Made by a program: the position numbers and the translations under genes. From positions 15,233,124 to 15,297,123 of the forward strand of contig CM036242.1 in the NCBI GenBank assembly GCA_020698575.1: DNA of 64,000 nucleotides. Direction: 5' to 3'. This stretch comes from Bostrychus sinensis (taxonomy: Eukaryota > Chordata > Actinopteri > Gobiiformes > Eleotridae). This document shows positions 25,048 through 37,595 of this stretch, in pieces; position 1 is the first letter of the stretch; each line of letters opens with the position of its first letter. The notes under the pieces are model-generated. The model ran no database searches. It saw nothing but the letters and a program-made list of their open reading frames with translations, and was not told the origin of the DNA.

Positions 25048-25378
25048 TAGGGGTGTGAGCATTTTTTAAACCAACCTGATGCCAAGTAAATACCAGGCTA
25101 TTATCACTGGCATTGATAGTGCCACTTTGTACATACAGGCACCTTATGTTGCTTTCATGCAGGAACTAACTGTGTGTGTATCCTTCTACCCATATATTTA
25201 CTATCCCTCCTTTGTTTGTGTCCAAACCATCTTCTGGAAACTTTATCTCCAGAATCTCTCTCCTGAGCTGTGTTTTTTTAAAAGAGAAAAAAAAAAAAAA
25301 AAAAATTGCAGTTCACAGTTTTTTCACTAACATTGGTATCGATACTATCAATATTATGATCGATCCGTCCAACCCTTA
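25048..25378. mobile_element. hAT-type MITE (331 bp)
   Basis: Flanked by 8-base near-identical duplications, 'atggtaaa' (25040-25047) and 'atggtaac' (25379-25386). Ends 'taggggtgtg' and 'taagggttgg' (reverse complement) match at 7 of 10 positions. An A20-class tract lies at about 25286-25305. It has no transposase and is non-autonomous. Confidence 0.55.
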
Positions 25379-25386
25379 ATGGTAAC

Positions 25387-25919
25387 GATATTGTTCCCAG
25401 ACCTGGATACAAAATTCATGATCTCCTAATTCAGGTGTAAATGCTCTTTCAGTTGAGCCATAGAACTCAATCTATATCTCACAATTGTAAAGAATCTTCT
25501 AAATCTGTTTTTTGCTGTTGTAATTTATTTGTTGTTGTTTGTTTGTTTGTTTGTTTGTTTACTAAAGCTAACATCTCTGTATATTAAAATGTTACAGAAT
25601 TCCTTGAAACACTTCTGGACAGTAGTCTGCATCCACGCTGAAATTATTAATTTTGTCCTTGACGCATTACTAACCTTTCTTGAACACAAAAAATAAAAAA
25701 AAATAAAAACACTATTTATTAAAGCGCTCAAATAACATTCTCCAATTGTCCACAGAGACTACACAAAAACCTTTGGACAGTACTGTACTTGTATCAATTA
25801 GAACAAATGATAATTCCTTTTTATCTTACAAATTCATGATACTTTCTAATAGTAATAATAATAATAATACTGCAGCAAGCACAATGAAACTAAATGTGCT
25901 GTTTTGCTTTAGGAGTACC
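25387..25919. other. Unannotated sequence with (GTTT)n and a possible Tc1-type end
   Basis: A (GTTT)n tract lies at about 25536-25560. At about 25770-25792 'cctttggacagtactgtac' resembles the terminus-like sequence at 13105. Short (AAT)n occurs near 25851-25868. Confidence 0.45.
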
Positions 25920-26340
25920 TGACGCGAATGATAATGTGCGTGCCCCTTCTATATTTAAATTCATATATTTGAAGCTTTTGCTGCATACCCCTCTGCAGCC
26001 TTCCTTTTGACAGACACCTGAAAAAGCTGTATCTCTAAGCGGGCATCCATGGGAATAGGCTTTGAAGCGATTACATTTGATAGCAATCTTCAATGGGACC
26101 TTGAATGACAGCTATGCATCTGTTTGGAGACAAATGCAAAACAAAATGCTGCCACTCACAACAGCTTTCACTTTTCCCCTGTCTAGAAGTATCAACAAAG
26201 AAATTGCACCTCGAAAACAGTGGAACAGAAAGACATCTCAGAAAGCCTGGGTTGTCGCTCGGTGCCCAGCGCTGTGAAGTAACAAACACGGCAATGTCGG
26301 CGAGCCACGTCCTACCACTTACTTTGACAGACTGAATGTG
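25920..26340. promoter_or_regulatory. Candidate non-coding regulatory block
   Basis: Repeat-free and of mixed composition. Overlapping frames of 67-76 codons exist on both strands but show no domain. Weak candidate, proposed on composition only. Confidence 0.2.
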
Positions 26341-26589
26341 ACGCTTGTGAAATGTGTCTGATCTCAGCTCAAATAAAAATACTGGCCTTGTTCATATATA
26401 GCAGCGAAGAAATTATGAAATGTCAGACATAGCTCTAGCGGGTGACTGTGACACGAGCATACATTGGCGGCTCAAACAGTCTTATTCACGTCGCCTTTGT
26501 GCTTTGTGTGTCCTAGACAGGGTGCTGCGGTGCACACCAACACAATAGCTTTTTGTGTCGCCCCCTTTCTCCCACCCTTTATGAAAAAA

Positions 26590-26930
26590 CCATCATGGCT
26601 GACATGTCTTTGATACCTTTCATTTATTTTGTCTCTGGACGATGCATTTCAAAGAAGGCCAAGATGCTGGCGTTGCCAAATGTGTCCCAAATAAATGATA
26701 TCACAGCCAGAATGAGAGCTCCTTGGAGACTGTCCTAGCCAAAGGCAGTAAATCAATGGGCCCGTGCCAGCGTCCCAGCAGCCTCACACAGCGGGGGCAG
26801 CGTCGGCCTCAGTTGACTTGGCAGCTCAAAGGGCCTCTGACCGTGAGCCAGCAGGATCCTTGGGGAACTAGCTGCACCTCTCGGGCCACTAAGTGACGGA
26901 AGATAGAAACCAAACAGGGCAGGAATTACA
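26590..26930. promoter_or_regulatory. Candidate non-coding regulatory block
   Basis: A non-repetitive block that becomes markedly GC-rich between 26755 and 26900, in AT-rich surroundings. It has AT-core motifs in its left part ('tcatttattttgtc', 'ccaaataaatgatatc'). Proposed as a candidate enhancer from composition only. Confidence 0.3.
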
Positions 26931-28720
26931 ATGAGGCCCGGGAGAGGCACACAGTAAAAGAGGAGACATGGGACGAGACAGTTTACCAATGGGTGGGGTT
27001 TGTTCACTTTGTTGACTTTTACTAAAGGCTCCAAAGTTCTACATTCACAAAGTTCACAAGTGGGGAAGAGATACAAAAGAACTACATGCACTTTATATAA
27101 ACACATCTGCATTTTACAGAAATTTGGATTTGGATGTCCTTGAGCCTTGTTTCACTCTGGACATATTGAGACATACTTCTGTAAGTGAAACAATACAGAG
27201 GAGTCAGATAAATCCAGTCATGTTCATTTGCATTTGCCTTATCCTCCAGCTCCCCATCTCCGGCTCTCAACATCAATTAAGGTGCACAGTGCTTTAAAGT
27301 AATCTCTATCATTTAAATGAATCAAAAGCCCCTCAGCAGAACAGTGAAGGCCCACATCAACTCACCAGCTGCTACCTTTACAGCCCTGATCACTGGAGCC
27401 AGGCTCTGGTGGCTAGTTGGGATATTGATGTGGTGCCGTCTGCCAGTACGCCTCTTTTCACTGGCCACTAGCCAGAATACAGCAGGCACATTTGAGAGAA
27501 AAGTCGTAACCCACCAACAACTCTGTTATTGTCTGCCCAAATACCAATGAGGTGCCATTTTCAAAGGTTTACACTGTGAGCTGCATCGGGATCCACTGAA
27601 ACATGGTGTTACATCATACTCAGCTGCATGAACAGCAGTAACCTGCAGCCATGTTTATCATTCACCTTATGCTAATGCAGCATTTACCTGAATTATGCAG
27701 GAGGATTAGTTCATGACCCTCACAAACACTGTAGGCTATTACTGCAGGATGCAGGACAAGCTGCATGGTTTACTGGGTTAATGTTGGTCAAAATTTGGAA
27801 AATAGAATTATTGATAATGACAATTTAATCCAAACACTGATTTAGACAAGGTGTACACAATTTATTCATACATCTGCATGTAATACTTGCTACAGGACTG
27901 TTGTAGGACACCCAGTGAAGTGTTTGAAGCATATGTTAGGCTGAATTTCAACTGCTTTTTACAACTACTAATGTCAAAATTACCTTTCTTCACAGTCACA
28001 GCAAAGTAAAGGTTAAAACCCAAAATACTTGTAATACCAATAAGTTACTTGATCTTAAATGTAAATCAGTGTGATGATTTTAAAGTAAGCAGCTAGCTTG
28101 GTAAATAAAAATCAGACATGTACTTCATACTCCATCTTTTGTAGTGTTCGACTGATGCTGATACTGATTTTTAAAATTCACAGCAGCCGATGACTGACAC
28201 TGTGGATTCGTTTTATCAATATGTAGAGCCGCTTTTCTTAATTTTATGAAATAAATTAATATAATATAGCCATTTGTTTTAGTAATGCTTAACAAAATGC
28301 AAACCAATGTGTTGGAATGTGACAGTAAGTAAAGCTGTTTTTTTTTTTTTTTTTTTTGAGAAAACCAATGAAGCAATCTCAATCAAACTTACTGTAAAAA
28401 TCGAGTTTTGGGACAGCCACAAAATGCATCTGGATTTTTCGCTCTATGAGGTCCTATGCCAGAGAAATGAGCAAAAACTTTTTATTGCCATTTAGATTTT
28501 TTCAGGCTGAGATAAAGCAGCCTTTCAAAATTCTTCCAATTGGTGAGGGTCAGTGCTGCCAATCGGTGGCGCTACACGGTGCGGCGCTCACGCTTGCAGT
28601 GAAAATCAAGGATAAGAGCCTAAACTGCTACAAATGCTGGGGAAGCTGGGGTCCTTCAGTCACATGGTTCTCCGGAGATTTACCTCACCAAAAATTGGCA
28701 TTACAGTGCAAGAATCAGCC
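26931..28720. other. Unannotated sequence
   Basis: The minus frame 26753-27112 (119 codons) and the plus frame 28446-28730 (94 codons) have no recognisable domains. A T19 tract lies at about 28339-28357. No transposon was recognised. Confidence 0.45.
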
Positions 28721-29199
28721 GACTGCCTAAAACAATGGTTCCCAACCTTTTTTCCAAGTGACCCCCATTTTGTTTTGACGGCCCCACCCTTCGCCTCTCA
28801 CTGCTCAACAAACACATCACAGACATATTAATAATCTATTTTTAACTATTTCTAAAAAAAAAAAAAAAATGTGACCATTGTAGTGCACTAGTCAGTCTTC
28901 TTTGCATTATTATTCAGCCCTAACTTGGACTTGTGAGGTTCCTATCTACAACATAAAGTCTATTTCCACAATAAATCTCTCTAAAGTCAAATAAATCTAT
29001 AGATGTCACTGTACAATATAAAACATGTATAAGCAAAGTATGCCGCAATTCATATTAAAAAGCAAAAATCACTACAATTAATAAGCACAAGTCTATATAT
29101 TGAGGTGGACTTTATATAACACTAAGGTTCACTGGTTGAATCATGCTGTTTATAGCAATTATCTCTGAACTGCATTCATTGGAATAACAATATCTATTG
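28721..29199. other. Unannotated sequence, possible repeat fragment at its left edge
   Basis: The 'acaatggttcccaacc' to 'gacccccattttg' stretch (28732-28775) resembles the end of a common fish DNA repeat. No second end was found. The rest is AT-rich and unassigned. Confidence 0.3.
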
Positions 29200-29300
29200 A
29201 CCTTTTTGTGTGGAGTTTGCATGTTCTCCCCGTGTCTGCATAGGTTTCCTCTGGGTGCTCCGGTTTCCCCTACCACTAAAAACATGTACAAATGGCCCCC
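29200..29300 (+). mobile_element. Short retroposon fragment, family A
   Basis: Best preserved 5' blocks of family A in the window: 'gtggagtttgcatgttctcc', 'cgtgtctgcataggtttcct' and 'gggtgctccggtttcccc'. It closely matches 7068-7160. Confidence 0.7.
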
Positions 29301-29699
29301 CATGGGGCCAGGACTCCCCTGCAAGAGATTCCATTTCATTCTTGAAAAACATTTACTAATTAATAATTTCTTGTCTTTATAATATGGCATGTCAAAGTTG
29401 GCAAGTACTCCATCGGAAAGTCATGAGGCTCAGCGCTTATACCAGCCATACGTCCATCTATAGATTTGGACACAACAGAAAAATGTGTGATGTCTAACCA
29501 AGAAGCCACGGCCCATTGGAGGAGATGATCATATATCCAAAATGGACCATCACATCTCATCTTACATAGGTGGCGAACAAATACACTTTCAACTGAGTAT
29601 TTCTGGACACACGAATTAATCCCTTTGACCCTCTTTCAATTCCCAGCACTTTCAGACCACATCTTGTTCAGCAAAGTGCTCACTCGTGTGCTTGCATCA

Positions 29700-29703
<4 letters not shown>
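29301..29703. other. Unannotated sequence
   Basis: Nothing recognised apart from short frames. Confidence 0.5.

Positions 29704-29770
<67 letters not shown>
29704..29770. repeat. (GT)n microsatellite
   Basis: About 33 uninterrupted GT units. (GT)n tracts can form left-handed DNA and are usually length-polymorphic. Confidence 0.97.
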
Positions 29771-29771
<1 letters not shown>

Positions 29772-32609
29772 ACTGTTATCATGTTGCTATTTTAAATGCT
29801 ATAAACTCCAGAGGAAAATGACTTGGGTTTGGATTACTCCAATAAGCGCAGCGATCAATCTTTGCTTTTACTTCCATCCTGCCTCCCAAGTTCATTCCAC
29901 TTTGTTGAAACACACAGGGAAAACCGCATATTGGGTAACATAGACCCATTTAGAGAGCAATTTAAGGTATTACACAGATTCTGGGGCCGGTGATGGAGTG
30001 TTGCCTCTTAATTACACTGTATCCCGGTTGCAGTGGAGAGTGCTGATACGCTCTTTGGTGTGGGAGGAAGAGATAGAGAGAGATGCAGCTCGTAATCATA
30101 AATACATGATAGTGGAATTCTGCAAAAGCAAGATTAAAGCCTACGAATGGAAAAAAGCTGTTATAGCTTTTGACAAAAAATGACAAAACTGTTGGGACAA
30201 AAAAGTTAAAATTACATCAAAATACTAACCACTCTACAGCTGAAATACTAGGGTCTCTTTATATGCTGCTGGTCATTATATACTGACAGCAACTCACAGC
30301 AACAATGGCAGAAAATATTTAGGTCAACATTTCAGTAAGTGGGATACACTTGGAAGTGATTTGGATATGTGTATTATGTAAGAGTATTGCACAATGCTGC
30401 CATGAAGTTGCTGTCAAATTTACTGGAAGGCAGCACATGGGGGAACATAGGGACAGTGATGTGCCACTAGGTTTGTTCCAAAAATAAAAGAATTCAGAAG
30501 TTGCTTTTATTATTCAAAGTACTTTTAGTAGAATGGGTGAAAATCAACATTATGCAAGAACGGACAGTACCTATTCATTTAAAGTGGAACACAGTAAATT
30601 GTCTTGTTTCTAGTTATGTTTTAGTTTTCTCCTCCATGTAGCTGTCAAATTTTTTCTGCCATGTCGTCTCTCCACCATGACAAAAGATGAGGAATAAAGC
30701 CTTCACTAGCTTGTTGTTTGGCTAACCACTTTCTCACGAGACTCAAGACCTCGGTGACACCAGGTCGGCGGTGCTCAGACTTGCAAGTCTCATTTTTGGC
30801 CCAGAAGTGTCAGGGGGAGAGGTGGGGCACTTTATTCATCCTGTAACAACTCATTTTACCATCACACAGACTCTGAAACAGTTTATTTAAGATAAACAAG
30901 TGACTGAGTTCCATTTTAATCTAAATTGGCTGGCATGACTTTGCTGATGTGTACTAATCACTTAAGCAAAAGACAAGTGCATGTGGACATACCACCATAA
31001 TTTACCAACTACAAAATGCATTGTTCCAATTATTATCTAAAAACACAGAGATCGCTGGCTGATGGCAGCAGAAAAAACACGCAGAATAAGCACTGTACAG
31101 CTTCCACAACAAAACTTTCCACAAGTAGCCGCAGCCAAAGTGTCTAAGAGTGTTTCTACAGATAAGTCATCGTTTACAGCTTAAACCCTGTTCAGGGTTC
31201 TCATGAGTACATGCTGGTGTATAAAACTGTGTGTCATATAAATGGATAGCCTCTCGTACATCATTAAGTGTCAGGTATGTTTGTAAGAAGTGGAGCTGGG
31301 GGAGTGGAGGGGAGCCAGCGGCAATGAATGTGAATATTACAGAACTGTGAATGAAGTGGGCACTGGTTATTCTGGACAAACTCAGCTGTAGGAAATACAG
31401 GATGTTTCTGAAAAAAAGTAACATGGACTGGATTTGCAGCTTGAGTAGAGAGGTGAGTGTCAGCGAGGCAATGCTTTTAAATGGAGGTTTGTGGTGTGAT
31501 ATGTAAGGCTTCTTTTGAGGTTTTCTTATAGTGAAGCAGCATTAACTGCTTCACTAGTCTACTGTTGGTCTCAGTGTTTGTCCTGGCTGTAACCTCACTC
31601 ATCATCTATCCATCCATCCTCGTTTTAGTGCTTATGAATTAAAGTTAAAACAAAAACTGAGGGCATATTCTTTGATAAGGTGACAGAAAAGGCCAACTTT
31701 GTGGAAAAAAAAATATTGTAATGACATTGTTTTGTATATAAACAAAACAATCATAATAATAGTAATTATATAGTAAGAGTGGGAGATAATTTGAAACAGC
31801 CTACTACACAAACACTGATGGGATTGTAGTTACCTAAGTGGCTTTTAATTAAATTTAAATTAAATTAAAATGTTGTCATATAAAACTTAATGAAGTCAAG
31901 GTGTCTACTTGCCCGCTTGAAAAAGTCACCACAGGCTACAGAAATCACTCATGTACAGAGGTAAATGTACTACAGCATAACGCCTGTCTATAGAAAACAT
32001 ATGCATCACAAAATGCAGTTTTCAGTTTTCTATTTAATCTATTGTGGTTCATTTCGAGCCTATGACTGGGCAAATTAGGCTGTGGTGGGCAGCCAGGGTC
32101 TATTCAATTTAGAGGAGACACTGTGTTTAACAAGTTTGGCTTGCAAAATTTCTAGATGTTATGACCAAGCTTAAAGTAGTTGTATCAGAAAGTTAAGGCA
32201 TGAGAGAAGGTAGAATTTATTTTCATAAAATAATATATTTTGGAAAACATTATTTGCCGATAGTTATTTGAAAATAATCCAATTAATAAGACCAGTCAAT
32301 ATGAAGAACAGAAAACATAGATAAATACATAGAGGGCTATGATGCAAAAAAATAATTACTATTTAAATGTTTCTATTTCAATTATTTGTAAATGTACATG
32401 ACATAGTGGTAATTCTCAGAAACTGGATATGGCCCTGCACATGTGTTAGTATGCTACAAATGCTACTAAGTGATTGTACAGTTGAAGTAAAATATAAAAG
32501 TGAACTATCTATATTTGTAGTAGTTGTGCAGTCATTCCTGGTTGTGCCTTATTGAGACTTGTTCTCACACGTCAGCTGTGTGTTGTACACATCCCCCTTA
32601 TATGAAGCG
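29771..32609. other. Unannotated sequence
   Basis: No repeat family, coding frame above 85 codons or RNA gene was recognised. The 'catctatccatccatcc' at about 31603-31620 may be the tail of a minus-strand family A copy. Confidence 0.45.
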
Positions 32610-32930
32610 TTTCCGAAAATGAGGTGATTCAGCCGCCTCCCACCAGGAGGAAATACTCTCAATCTGCTTTAGTCCTAACACCGAATTTAATTTTAATTAA
32701 ATGGTTAATGAGCCATGGGATTAATGCCAATGACTTTTTAAAGCAAACATCTATAAATCATTAAGGGCCCATTTGAAAAGGAGAGCGAGCAGGGCTAACG
32801 AGTGTACGTGCCTCCAGCTGCCCACTGCTGCCTCCGGGGCCACATCCGTCTTCACACTGGTCAGATAAATAGCACACTGTCAGGGCAATATGTGCAGCAG
32901 AAACAATCATCTTAGCCATGACCATTAAGC
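32610..32930. promoter_or_regulatory. Candidate non-coding regulatory block, homeodomain-site rich
   Basis: Repeat-free, with a dense run of TAAT/ATTA cores at 32684-32730 ('tttaattttaattaa', 'ggttaatgag', 'ggattaatgcc') and another at about 32758 ('atcattaaggg'). GC-rich flanks lie on either side. Such clustering is typical of developmental enhancers in vertebrate gene deserts. Conservation was not tested. Confidence 0.35.
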
Positions 32931-33499
32931 ATTTTAACTCAAGGAAGAAGTCACACTGGCAACAAATAGATTACATAAACATTGTTTCGCTGCTAAAAAA
33001 TAATGTCAGTTCTTCTTATGTAAAAAAAAAAAAAAAAAAATCAAATAGAGACATTGGGGATCAGTTTTCTTTGTTAAACTAAGGGCTGGTGTTTGGCTTG
33101 ACAGAGCTGTCAGAGAAGTGTTCTGAACGTCCCCCAGTCTTAAATACGATGTGCCATTACATAACGCCAAATCAATATATGCATTGTTTTACATGATCTC
33201 TGACCTCTGACCAGGGTCCTAATCTCATCAGGGGTGAATTAGGTGACACCAAAGTGACCTCCCTATGGCTCTCCTGGGACAAACACAGGATTTCATTGTA
33301 CACATTTTAAATTGATGGTGAAATAATAAAATAAAATTCAAATAACTCACATTTACTCAGGGCTAGAATTAAGTTTTCAACATATTAAAACAAAAAGTGC
33401 AAGACAGAATGGGAAGATGTGATTTTAGTTACTTTGTTGATTAGCTCTTTACTATTACAATGGCCTTTCCATTAATTTGACAGTTTTACTCATTTGTAT
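32931..33499. other. Unannotated AT-rich sequence
   Basis: A18 tract at about 33022-33040. Nothing else recognised. Confidence 0.5.
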
Positions 33500-33620
33500 A
33501 ATTGCAATGTGCCCAATGCTACCATAAGATGTCTCTGGACGCTCTGGCTTCCCTCCAGCATCCAATAGCATTCTTGTATATAAGTGAATTGAGGACTTAA
33601 AATTTCCTAGCAGTTATTTG
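33500..33620 (+). mobile_element. Short retroposon fragment, family A (weak)
   Basis: 'gtctctggacgctctggctt' then 'ccctccagcatcc' matches the central family A blocks at reduced identity. Confidence 0.35.
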
Positions 33621-34680
33621 TTACTTTGTGTTTCTAAAGGGGTTACACATTAAATGGTCACTGATTTGCATTCACATGGAAATGCTTAGGTGTGATGAAA
33701 TAAATACTAGGTCTAGAATCTGTAGTCATGGTAATTTTTAACCACTTCTTGTGATATACTGAGGATGTTTTCTACTATACTCTGTCTGTCAATAAAACCT
33801 ATGGCCTAAAAACAAACAAAAAAACGTTATAGCGCTGTTGTCCTGTAAACAGCCCCTAAGTGCTAACCCTGCGATTGTCACACCCAAAGCAGCTTAGTTG
33901 TCTCTAACACCTCTACAATGATAAGTGGTAAAAGAAAAATGAATAAAGGGGCTTTTGGCATATAACCACTTATACCCTATATAAAGTGATTCTGCAGTGA
34001 TGGGCATTTACAAGAGCTTGATATTGAAGAACTCAGCATGGTATGTGTTTGTCAAACTATAGGAGCATTATGAGAAAATAATATATAAGAATGGGACTGA
34101 CTATATGGGATATTAAATTTTGTCTTCAGTGGTGGAAGGCCAAAGGAACGAGTTAAAAAAAAAAAAAAAATGCCTCAGCCCTGAGTAAGGCCATATCAAA
34201 TTTAGAGGTATGGGAAACAAACTGTATACAACTGGTCTTAAAAAGTTCAGTCAATTTTTCGTTGTTAAGCTTTTTAAATTTATAGAAGGCAAACAATCCC
34301 AATTACAAAGTGCCTGCTTGCGTTTTATTTAATTTAGAGACACAAATTACATTTTAGAATAACTTTCTTATCACCAACATAAAAAAAGGTTGTCAGCTGT
34401 CAATGTTTACTTAATCTATGTTTGTTGAATCTCTTCCCTTCCCAAATATTGCAGGAATGGACCCCATAGTAATTCAGTAATCCATTTGCTTGAACTTGGC
34501 CCTGTAACTTCTTCCCACTGTTCTACAGTAATACCTTTGTCTAAGAGAATGCTTATTTCCTAAAAGATCTTTTCCTTCTGGTTTAAGTTACATTTTTCTG
34601 GCATTATACCAAATATAAACTGTTTAAGATCTAACACTTTGTACATGTCAGAAAAATAAATGATGTACCTAGTGAGTTTA
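33621..34680. other. Unannotated AT-rich sequence
   Basis: A-rich tract at about 34155-34170. No gene or repeat family was recognised. Confidence 0.5.
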
Positions 34681-35259
34681 TTTGGTGTAATGTAGCAATA
34701 TCCACTTAAACCAGAAATCTGCAACCCATGGTTTTTGAGCTGCATGTGGGTATTTAGTCCTGCCCTTGTGGCTCTTTTGACATCTGACATCTGGTTATGT
34801 AAATCCACTAAAGGAGTGAGTAGACAACTGTAAAACAACCTGCATCTGCATCATCTTGTTAATTTAAAATAAAACATTCTCCCTGTTATTGCTATAGACT
34901 TAAATGTTAAGCTGTTAGCTGTTAGCGTCATTACTCAGCGTCGTACTGACACTGCGTTCGTTTCTTAGCAACTTAGCAGTGAGCGCTAACTGGCAAAAAT
35001 GAAAAACAATGCAATAACAGCTCAACTGATGGACATTTTAAATGAAAGTGCCTATTGTCCAGGTAACAACATTGTTAAAATGTTAGACATGTCTGAGCTT
35101 TCTGTGACAAAAAGATCCTCTTATCTTGCCTGGAAAATCCAGAATGATATATGTCTGTATTATTATACAGAGAAATATCAGTCTGGTCACCACACCGTCC
35201 ACCGTGGTTGGATTCAAATCCCAGCCGCGCCATGCATTTTGATTCATTTATTTAAGTCA
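34681..35259. other. Unassigned sequence with a tRNA-B-box-like motif
   Basis: A 114-codon plus frame (34999-35343) begins in 'MKNNAITAQLMDIL'. I recognise no domain and do not call it a gene. At about 35207-35222 'ggattcaaatcccagcc' resembles a Pol III B-box and may mark a SINE fragment. The stretch at 34710-34800 also resembles a low-copy fish repeat. Confidence 0.35.
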
Positions 35260-35815
35260 TGTGTTCTTCGCGAGCAGCATCTTCAACAACAACAATCAAG
35301 ATGGCGCACCGAGGAGCTGAGAGTTTGTTTCATTCAGCGGTAAATTCCATTTTAAATTACCAAAAACATATTAAGTCATTAAAAACACAGCAACTTACAG
35401 CACGAGAAGCATTGCTCACTTTCTTGTCGCTTTGTTAACGTCATGTCCGCCATTTTCTGATTGGCTTACTCTGCTGTCAGTTTACTCGGGTTTGCTCCGC
35501 TCTAGATATCGAAATGATTCAATGGCGGCCAGACTCATCCGCTGGTACAGCGGTGAGGCTGGAATTCCCAGGAAACCTCTTATCAACTGTTATTCACTTT
35601 CAGATAAATCCAGCAGCAGTTTAGCAAACACACTGCCAAAAGACAGCGCTGTTTATTTTATTAAATGTTTTTACCTGGTGACCTTCATAGCACCAATTCT
35701 CCTTTTTAACCCCCCTGCACCCTTGTGCACTCATGTACTTCATACACTTTCATAAAATGTGCACTTCAACAAAGTGTGTAGTACCTAGTGCGTAGTATTA
35801 CGGGGACCTTAAGAA
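35260..35815. mobile_element. Possible DNA-transposon fragment (weak)
   Basis: The right part (35745-35810), with 'gtgtgtagtacctagtgcgt', resembles the end of a fish DNA repeat. A 107-codon plus frame (35432-35755) contains 'MAARLIRWYSGEAGIP' from 35522 but has no recognised domain. No left end was found. Confidence 0.3.
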
Positions 35816-36589
35816 TGAAACAGCCTCAGTTGTCCACATAGACGCACACATTGACTGATTAGAAGCGTCACCATAAAATAGTAACAAGATGTAACTCTAG
35901 TTCTCTGTGAGATAATCGGTGCAGTATTTAAAACAGTTTTTTGTTATTTTGCAAGTATTAATGACCATCCATAGCTATTGCTATGAATAATTAATTGAAT
36001 CTCTACAAATTCAAATTTTGCATTTTTGGGAACATTTGTTTTCCAATAATCCACTTAAAAATAACTTTCAATCATCTGGTTTACATAGCTTATTACATTA
36101 GGCTATTTATTTTAGTGAGCCTGGGAACCACATTGCTTTTTCCTTTTAGCCTTGAGCTGCTAGCAAAAACATGTAACTCATAACATTTTGTTTAATCATG
36201 TTTGCAATAAATACTGATTTTTTAATTCATGTTAAGTAATGACTGCTCACAGACATATTATACTTATCTGTTTGACAAATGTGGAATTGGTATTAAGTGC
36301 AATGTTGTAATTCAGTATTTCAAATTGTTCAACTGCTAAAATATTTGTTGAACTGAGTGTTTTGCCGTGTCGTATCAGATGCATCAAAGCTATAATTTCA
36401 TAATGTGTCGGCTCTAAAGGAAACTGCAGTGAAAGGCTGTTAAATGCATAGTTTGACATTGGACACAGCAGCACTGTGGTAGCACAGCCGGCTCAATTTC
36501 CAAGTCTTTTTTAATCCATCAATAGGAGTTTGTTTTGGGAGCAACTTCTGAATCCTAAATATTTAATTTGACAAATCCAATGACTAAGG
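35816..36589. other. Unannotated AT-rich sequence
   Basis: Short frames only; nothing recognised. Confidence 0.5.
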
Positions 36590-36990
36590 ACCTGACTGGC
36601 CACCTGCACATGATTTATTTGGCTTTACCCTGCGATCCAGCCTCTATTGTATTATGAAAAAGAGAATTGGATGTAAAATCCCTGGTGGGCTGTGCTAAAT
36701 TTACCTTAAACCAAATCACTAATGCCTACTGGTGCTTGACAGTCTGGGCAGGTGTGCGGCCTCTTCAGTAATATCCAAGGGAGAGCGGCTAGCAGCGCTC
36801 ACCCTTTACCCATTCTTATTTATTAATCTGACTCACTCTCTCCTTGGCTCAGAGTTTGATCCACTGAAAGTCAAACAATCCACCGGCAAAATACCCTTTC
36901 ACAGCTACTAAATCGCCCCAATTGAATATATATGCAATGTTAAATTAAATATTGGAAATGCATTCATTTTGAAATGTTTGGCCCTTTCAG
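36590..36990. promoter_or_regulatory. Candidate non-coding regulatory block
   Basis: Repeat-free, with clustered AT cores ('cttatttattaatctgac' near 36818, 'ttaaattaaatattgg' near 36940) alternating with GC-richer stretches. It looks like a vertebrate conserved non-coding element, by appearance only. Confidence 0.3.
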
Positions 36991-37595
36991 ATCATGGGGA
37001 CTGGAGCCCCTTGGAGCATGAGGCTGAGTGCACTTAAGACAACAAGCTAAATCGAAATCAGCCATAGTAAATGTGTGATTGTGAGTGTGAATGGATGATC
37101 AGAAATAAAAAAAAAAATGGCTTTGGGTTTTTCTTTAGGTAAGAACTAAGCAAACCACACCACACACAAGTTATATTACCAATAGATAATGGTTATTACA
37201 TTCTTAAAATATATTATATAGTATAATAATTTGATCATGACCCCAGGATCTTATAGAGCCTTCCTTCAGTGACATATTAAAATATGTGCATGCAACTTGA
37301 TAGTGAGATTAGAGTTCTATACCATTAATTTTTACGAGGGAGCAAAATCAAAATATTTATTTACATTTTTTGGACAGCAGGAATGAATGGCTGTTGTGTA
37401 TATATTTGTTAAAATTTACTCTGAATTATAAATGACCCAGATCTGATGCAGCTACAGTTGCTACAGTTAATTTATTAAAGTAGTAAATTAAGTAGTAAAT
37501 TAATGATTATTGATGGATTAAATCTGGGCATACAGTGTCAAACTATTGTGGTCTGCCACATTTCTATAACTAATTGTCTAGTGTAACATTAAAAG
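36991..37595. other. Unannotated AT-rich sequence
   Basis: 'gattgtgagtgtgaatggat' at about 37076-37095 may be a scrap of family A. Nothing else was recognised. Confidence 0.45.

Noticed and set aside
35432..35755. 107-codon plus-strand frame containing MAARLIRWYSGEAG
   Set aside because: No family was recognised and the 3' side resembles a DNA-repeat end. Too weak for a gene call.
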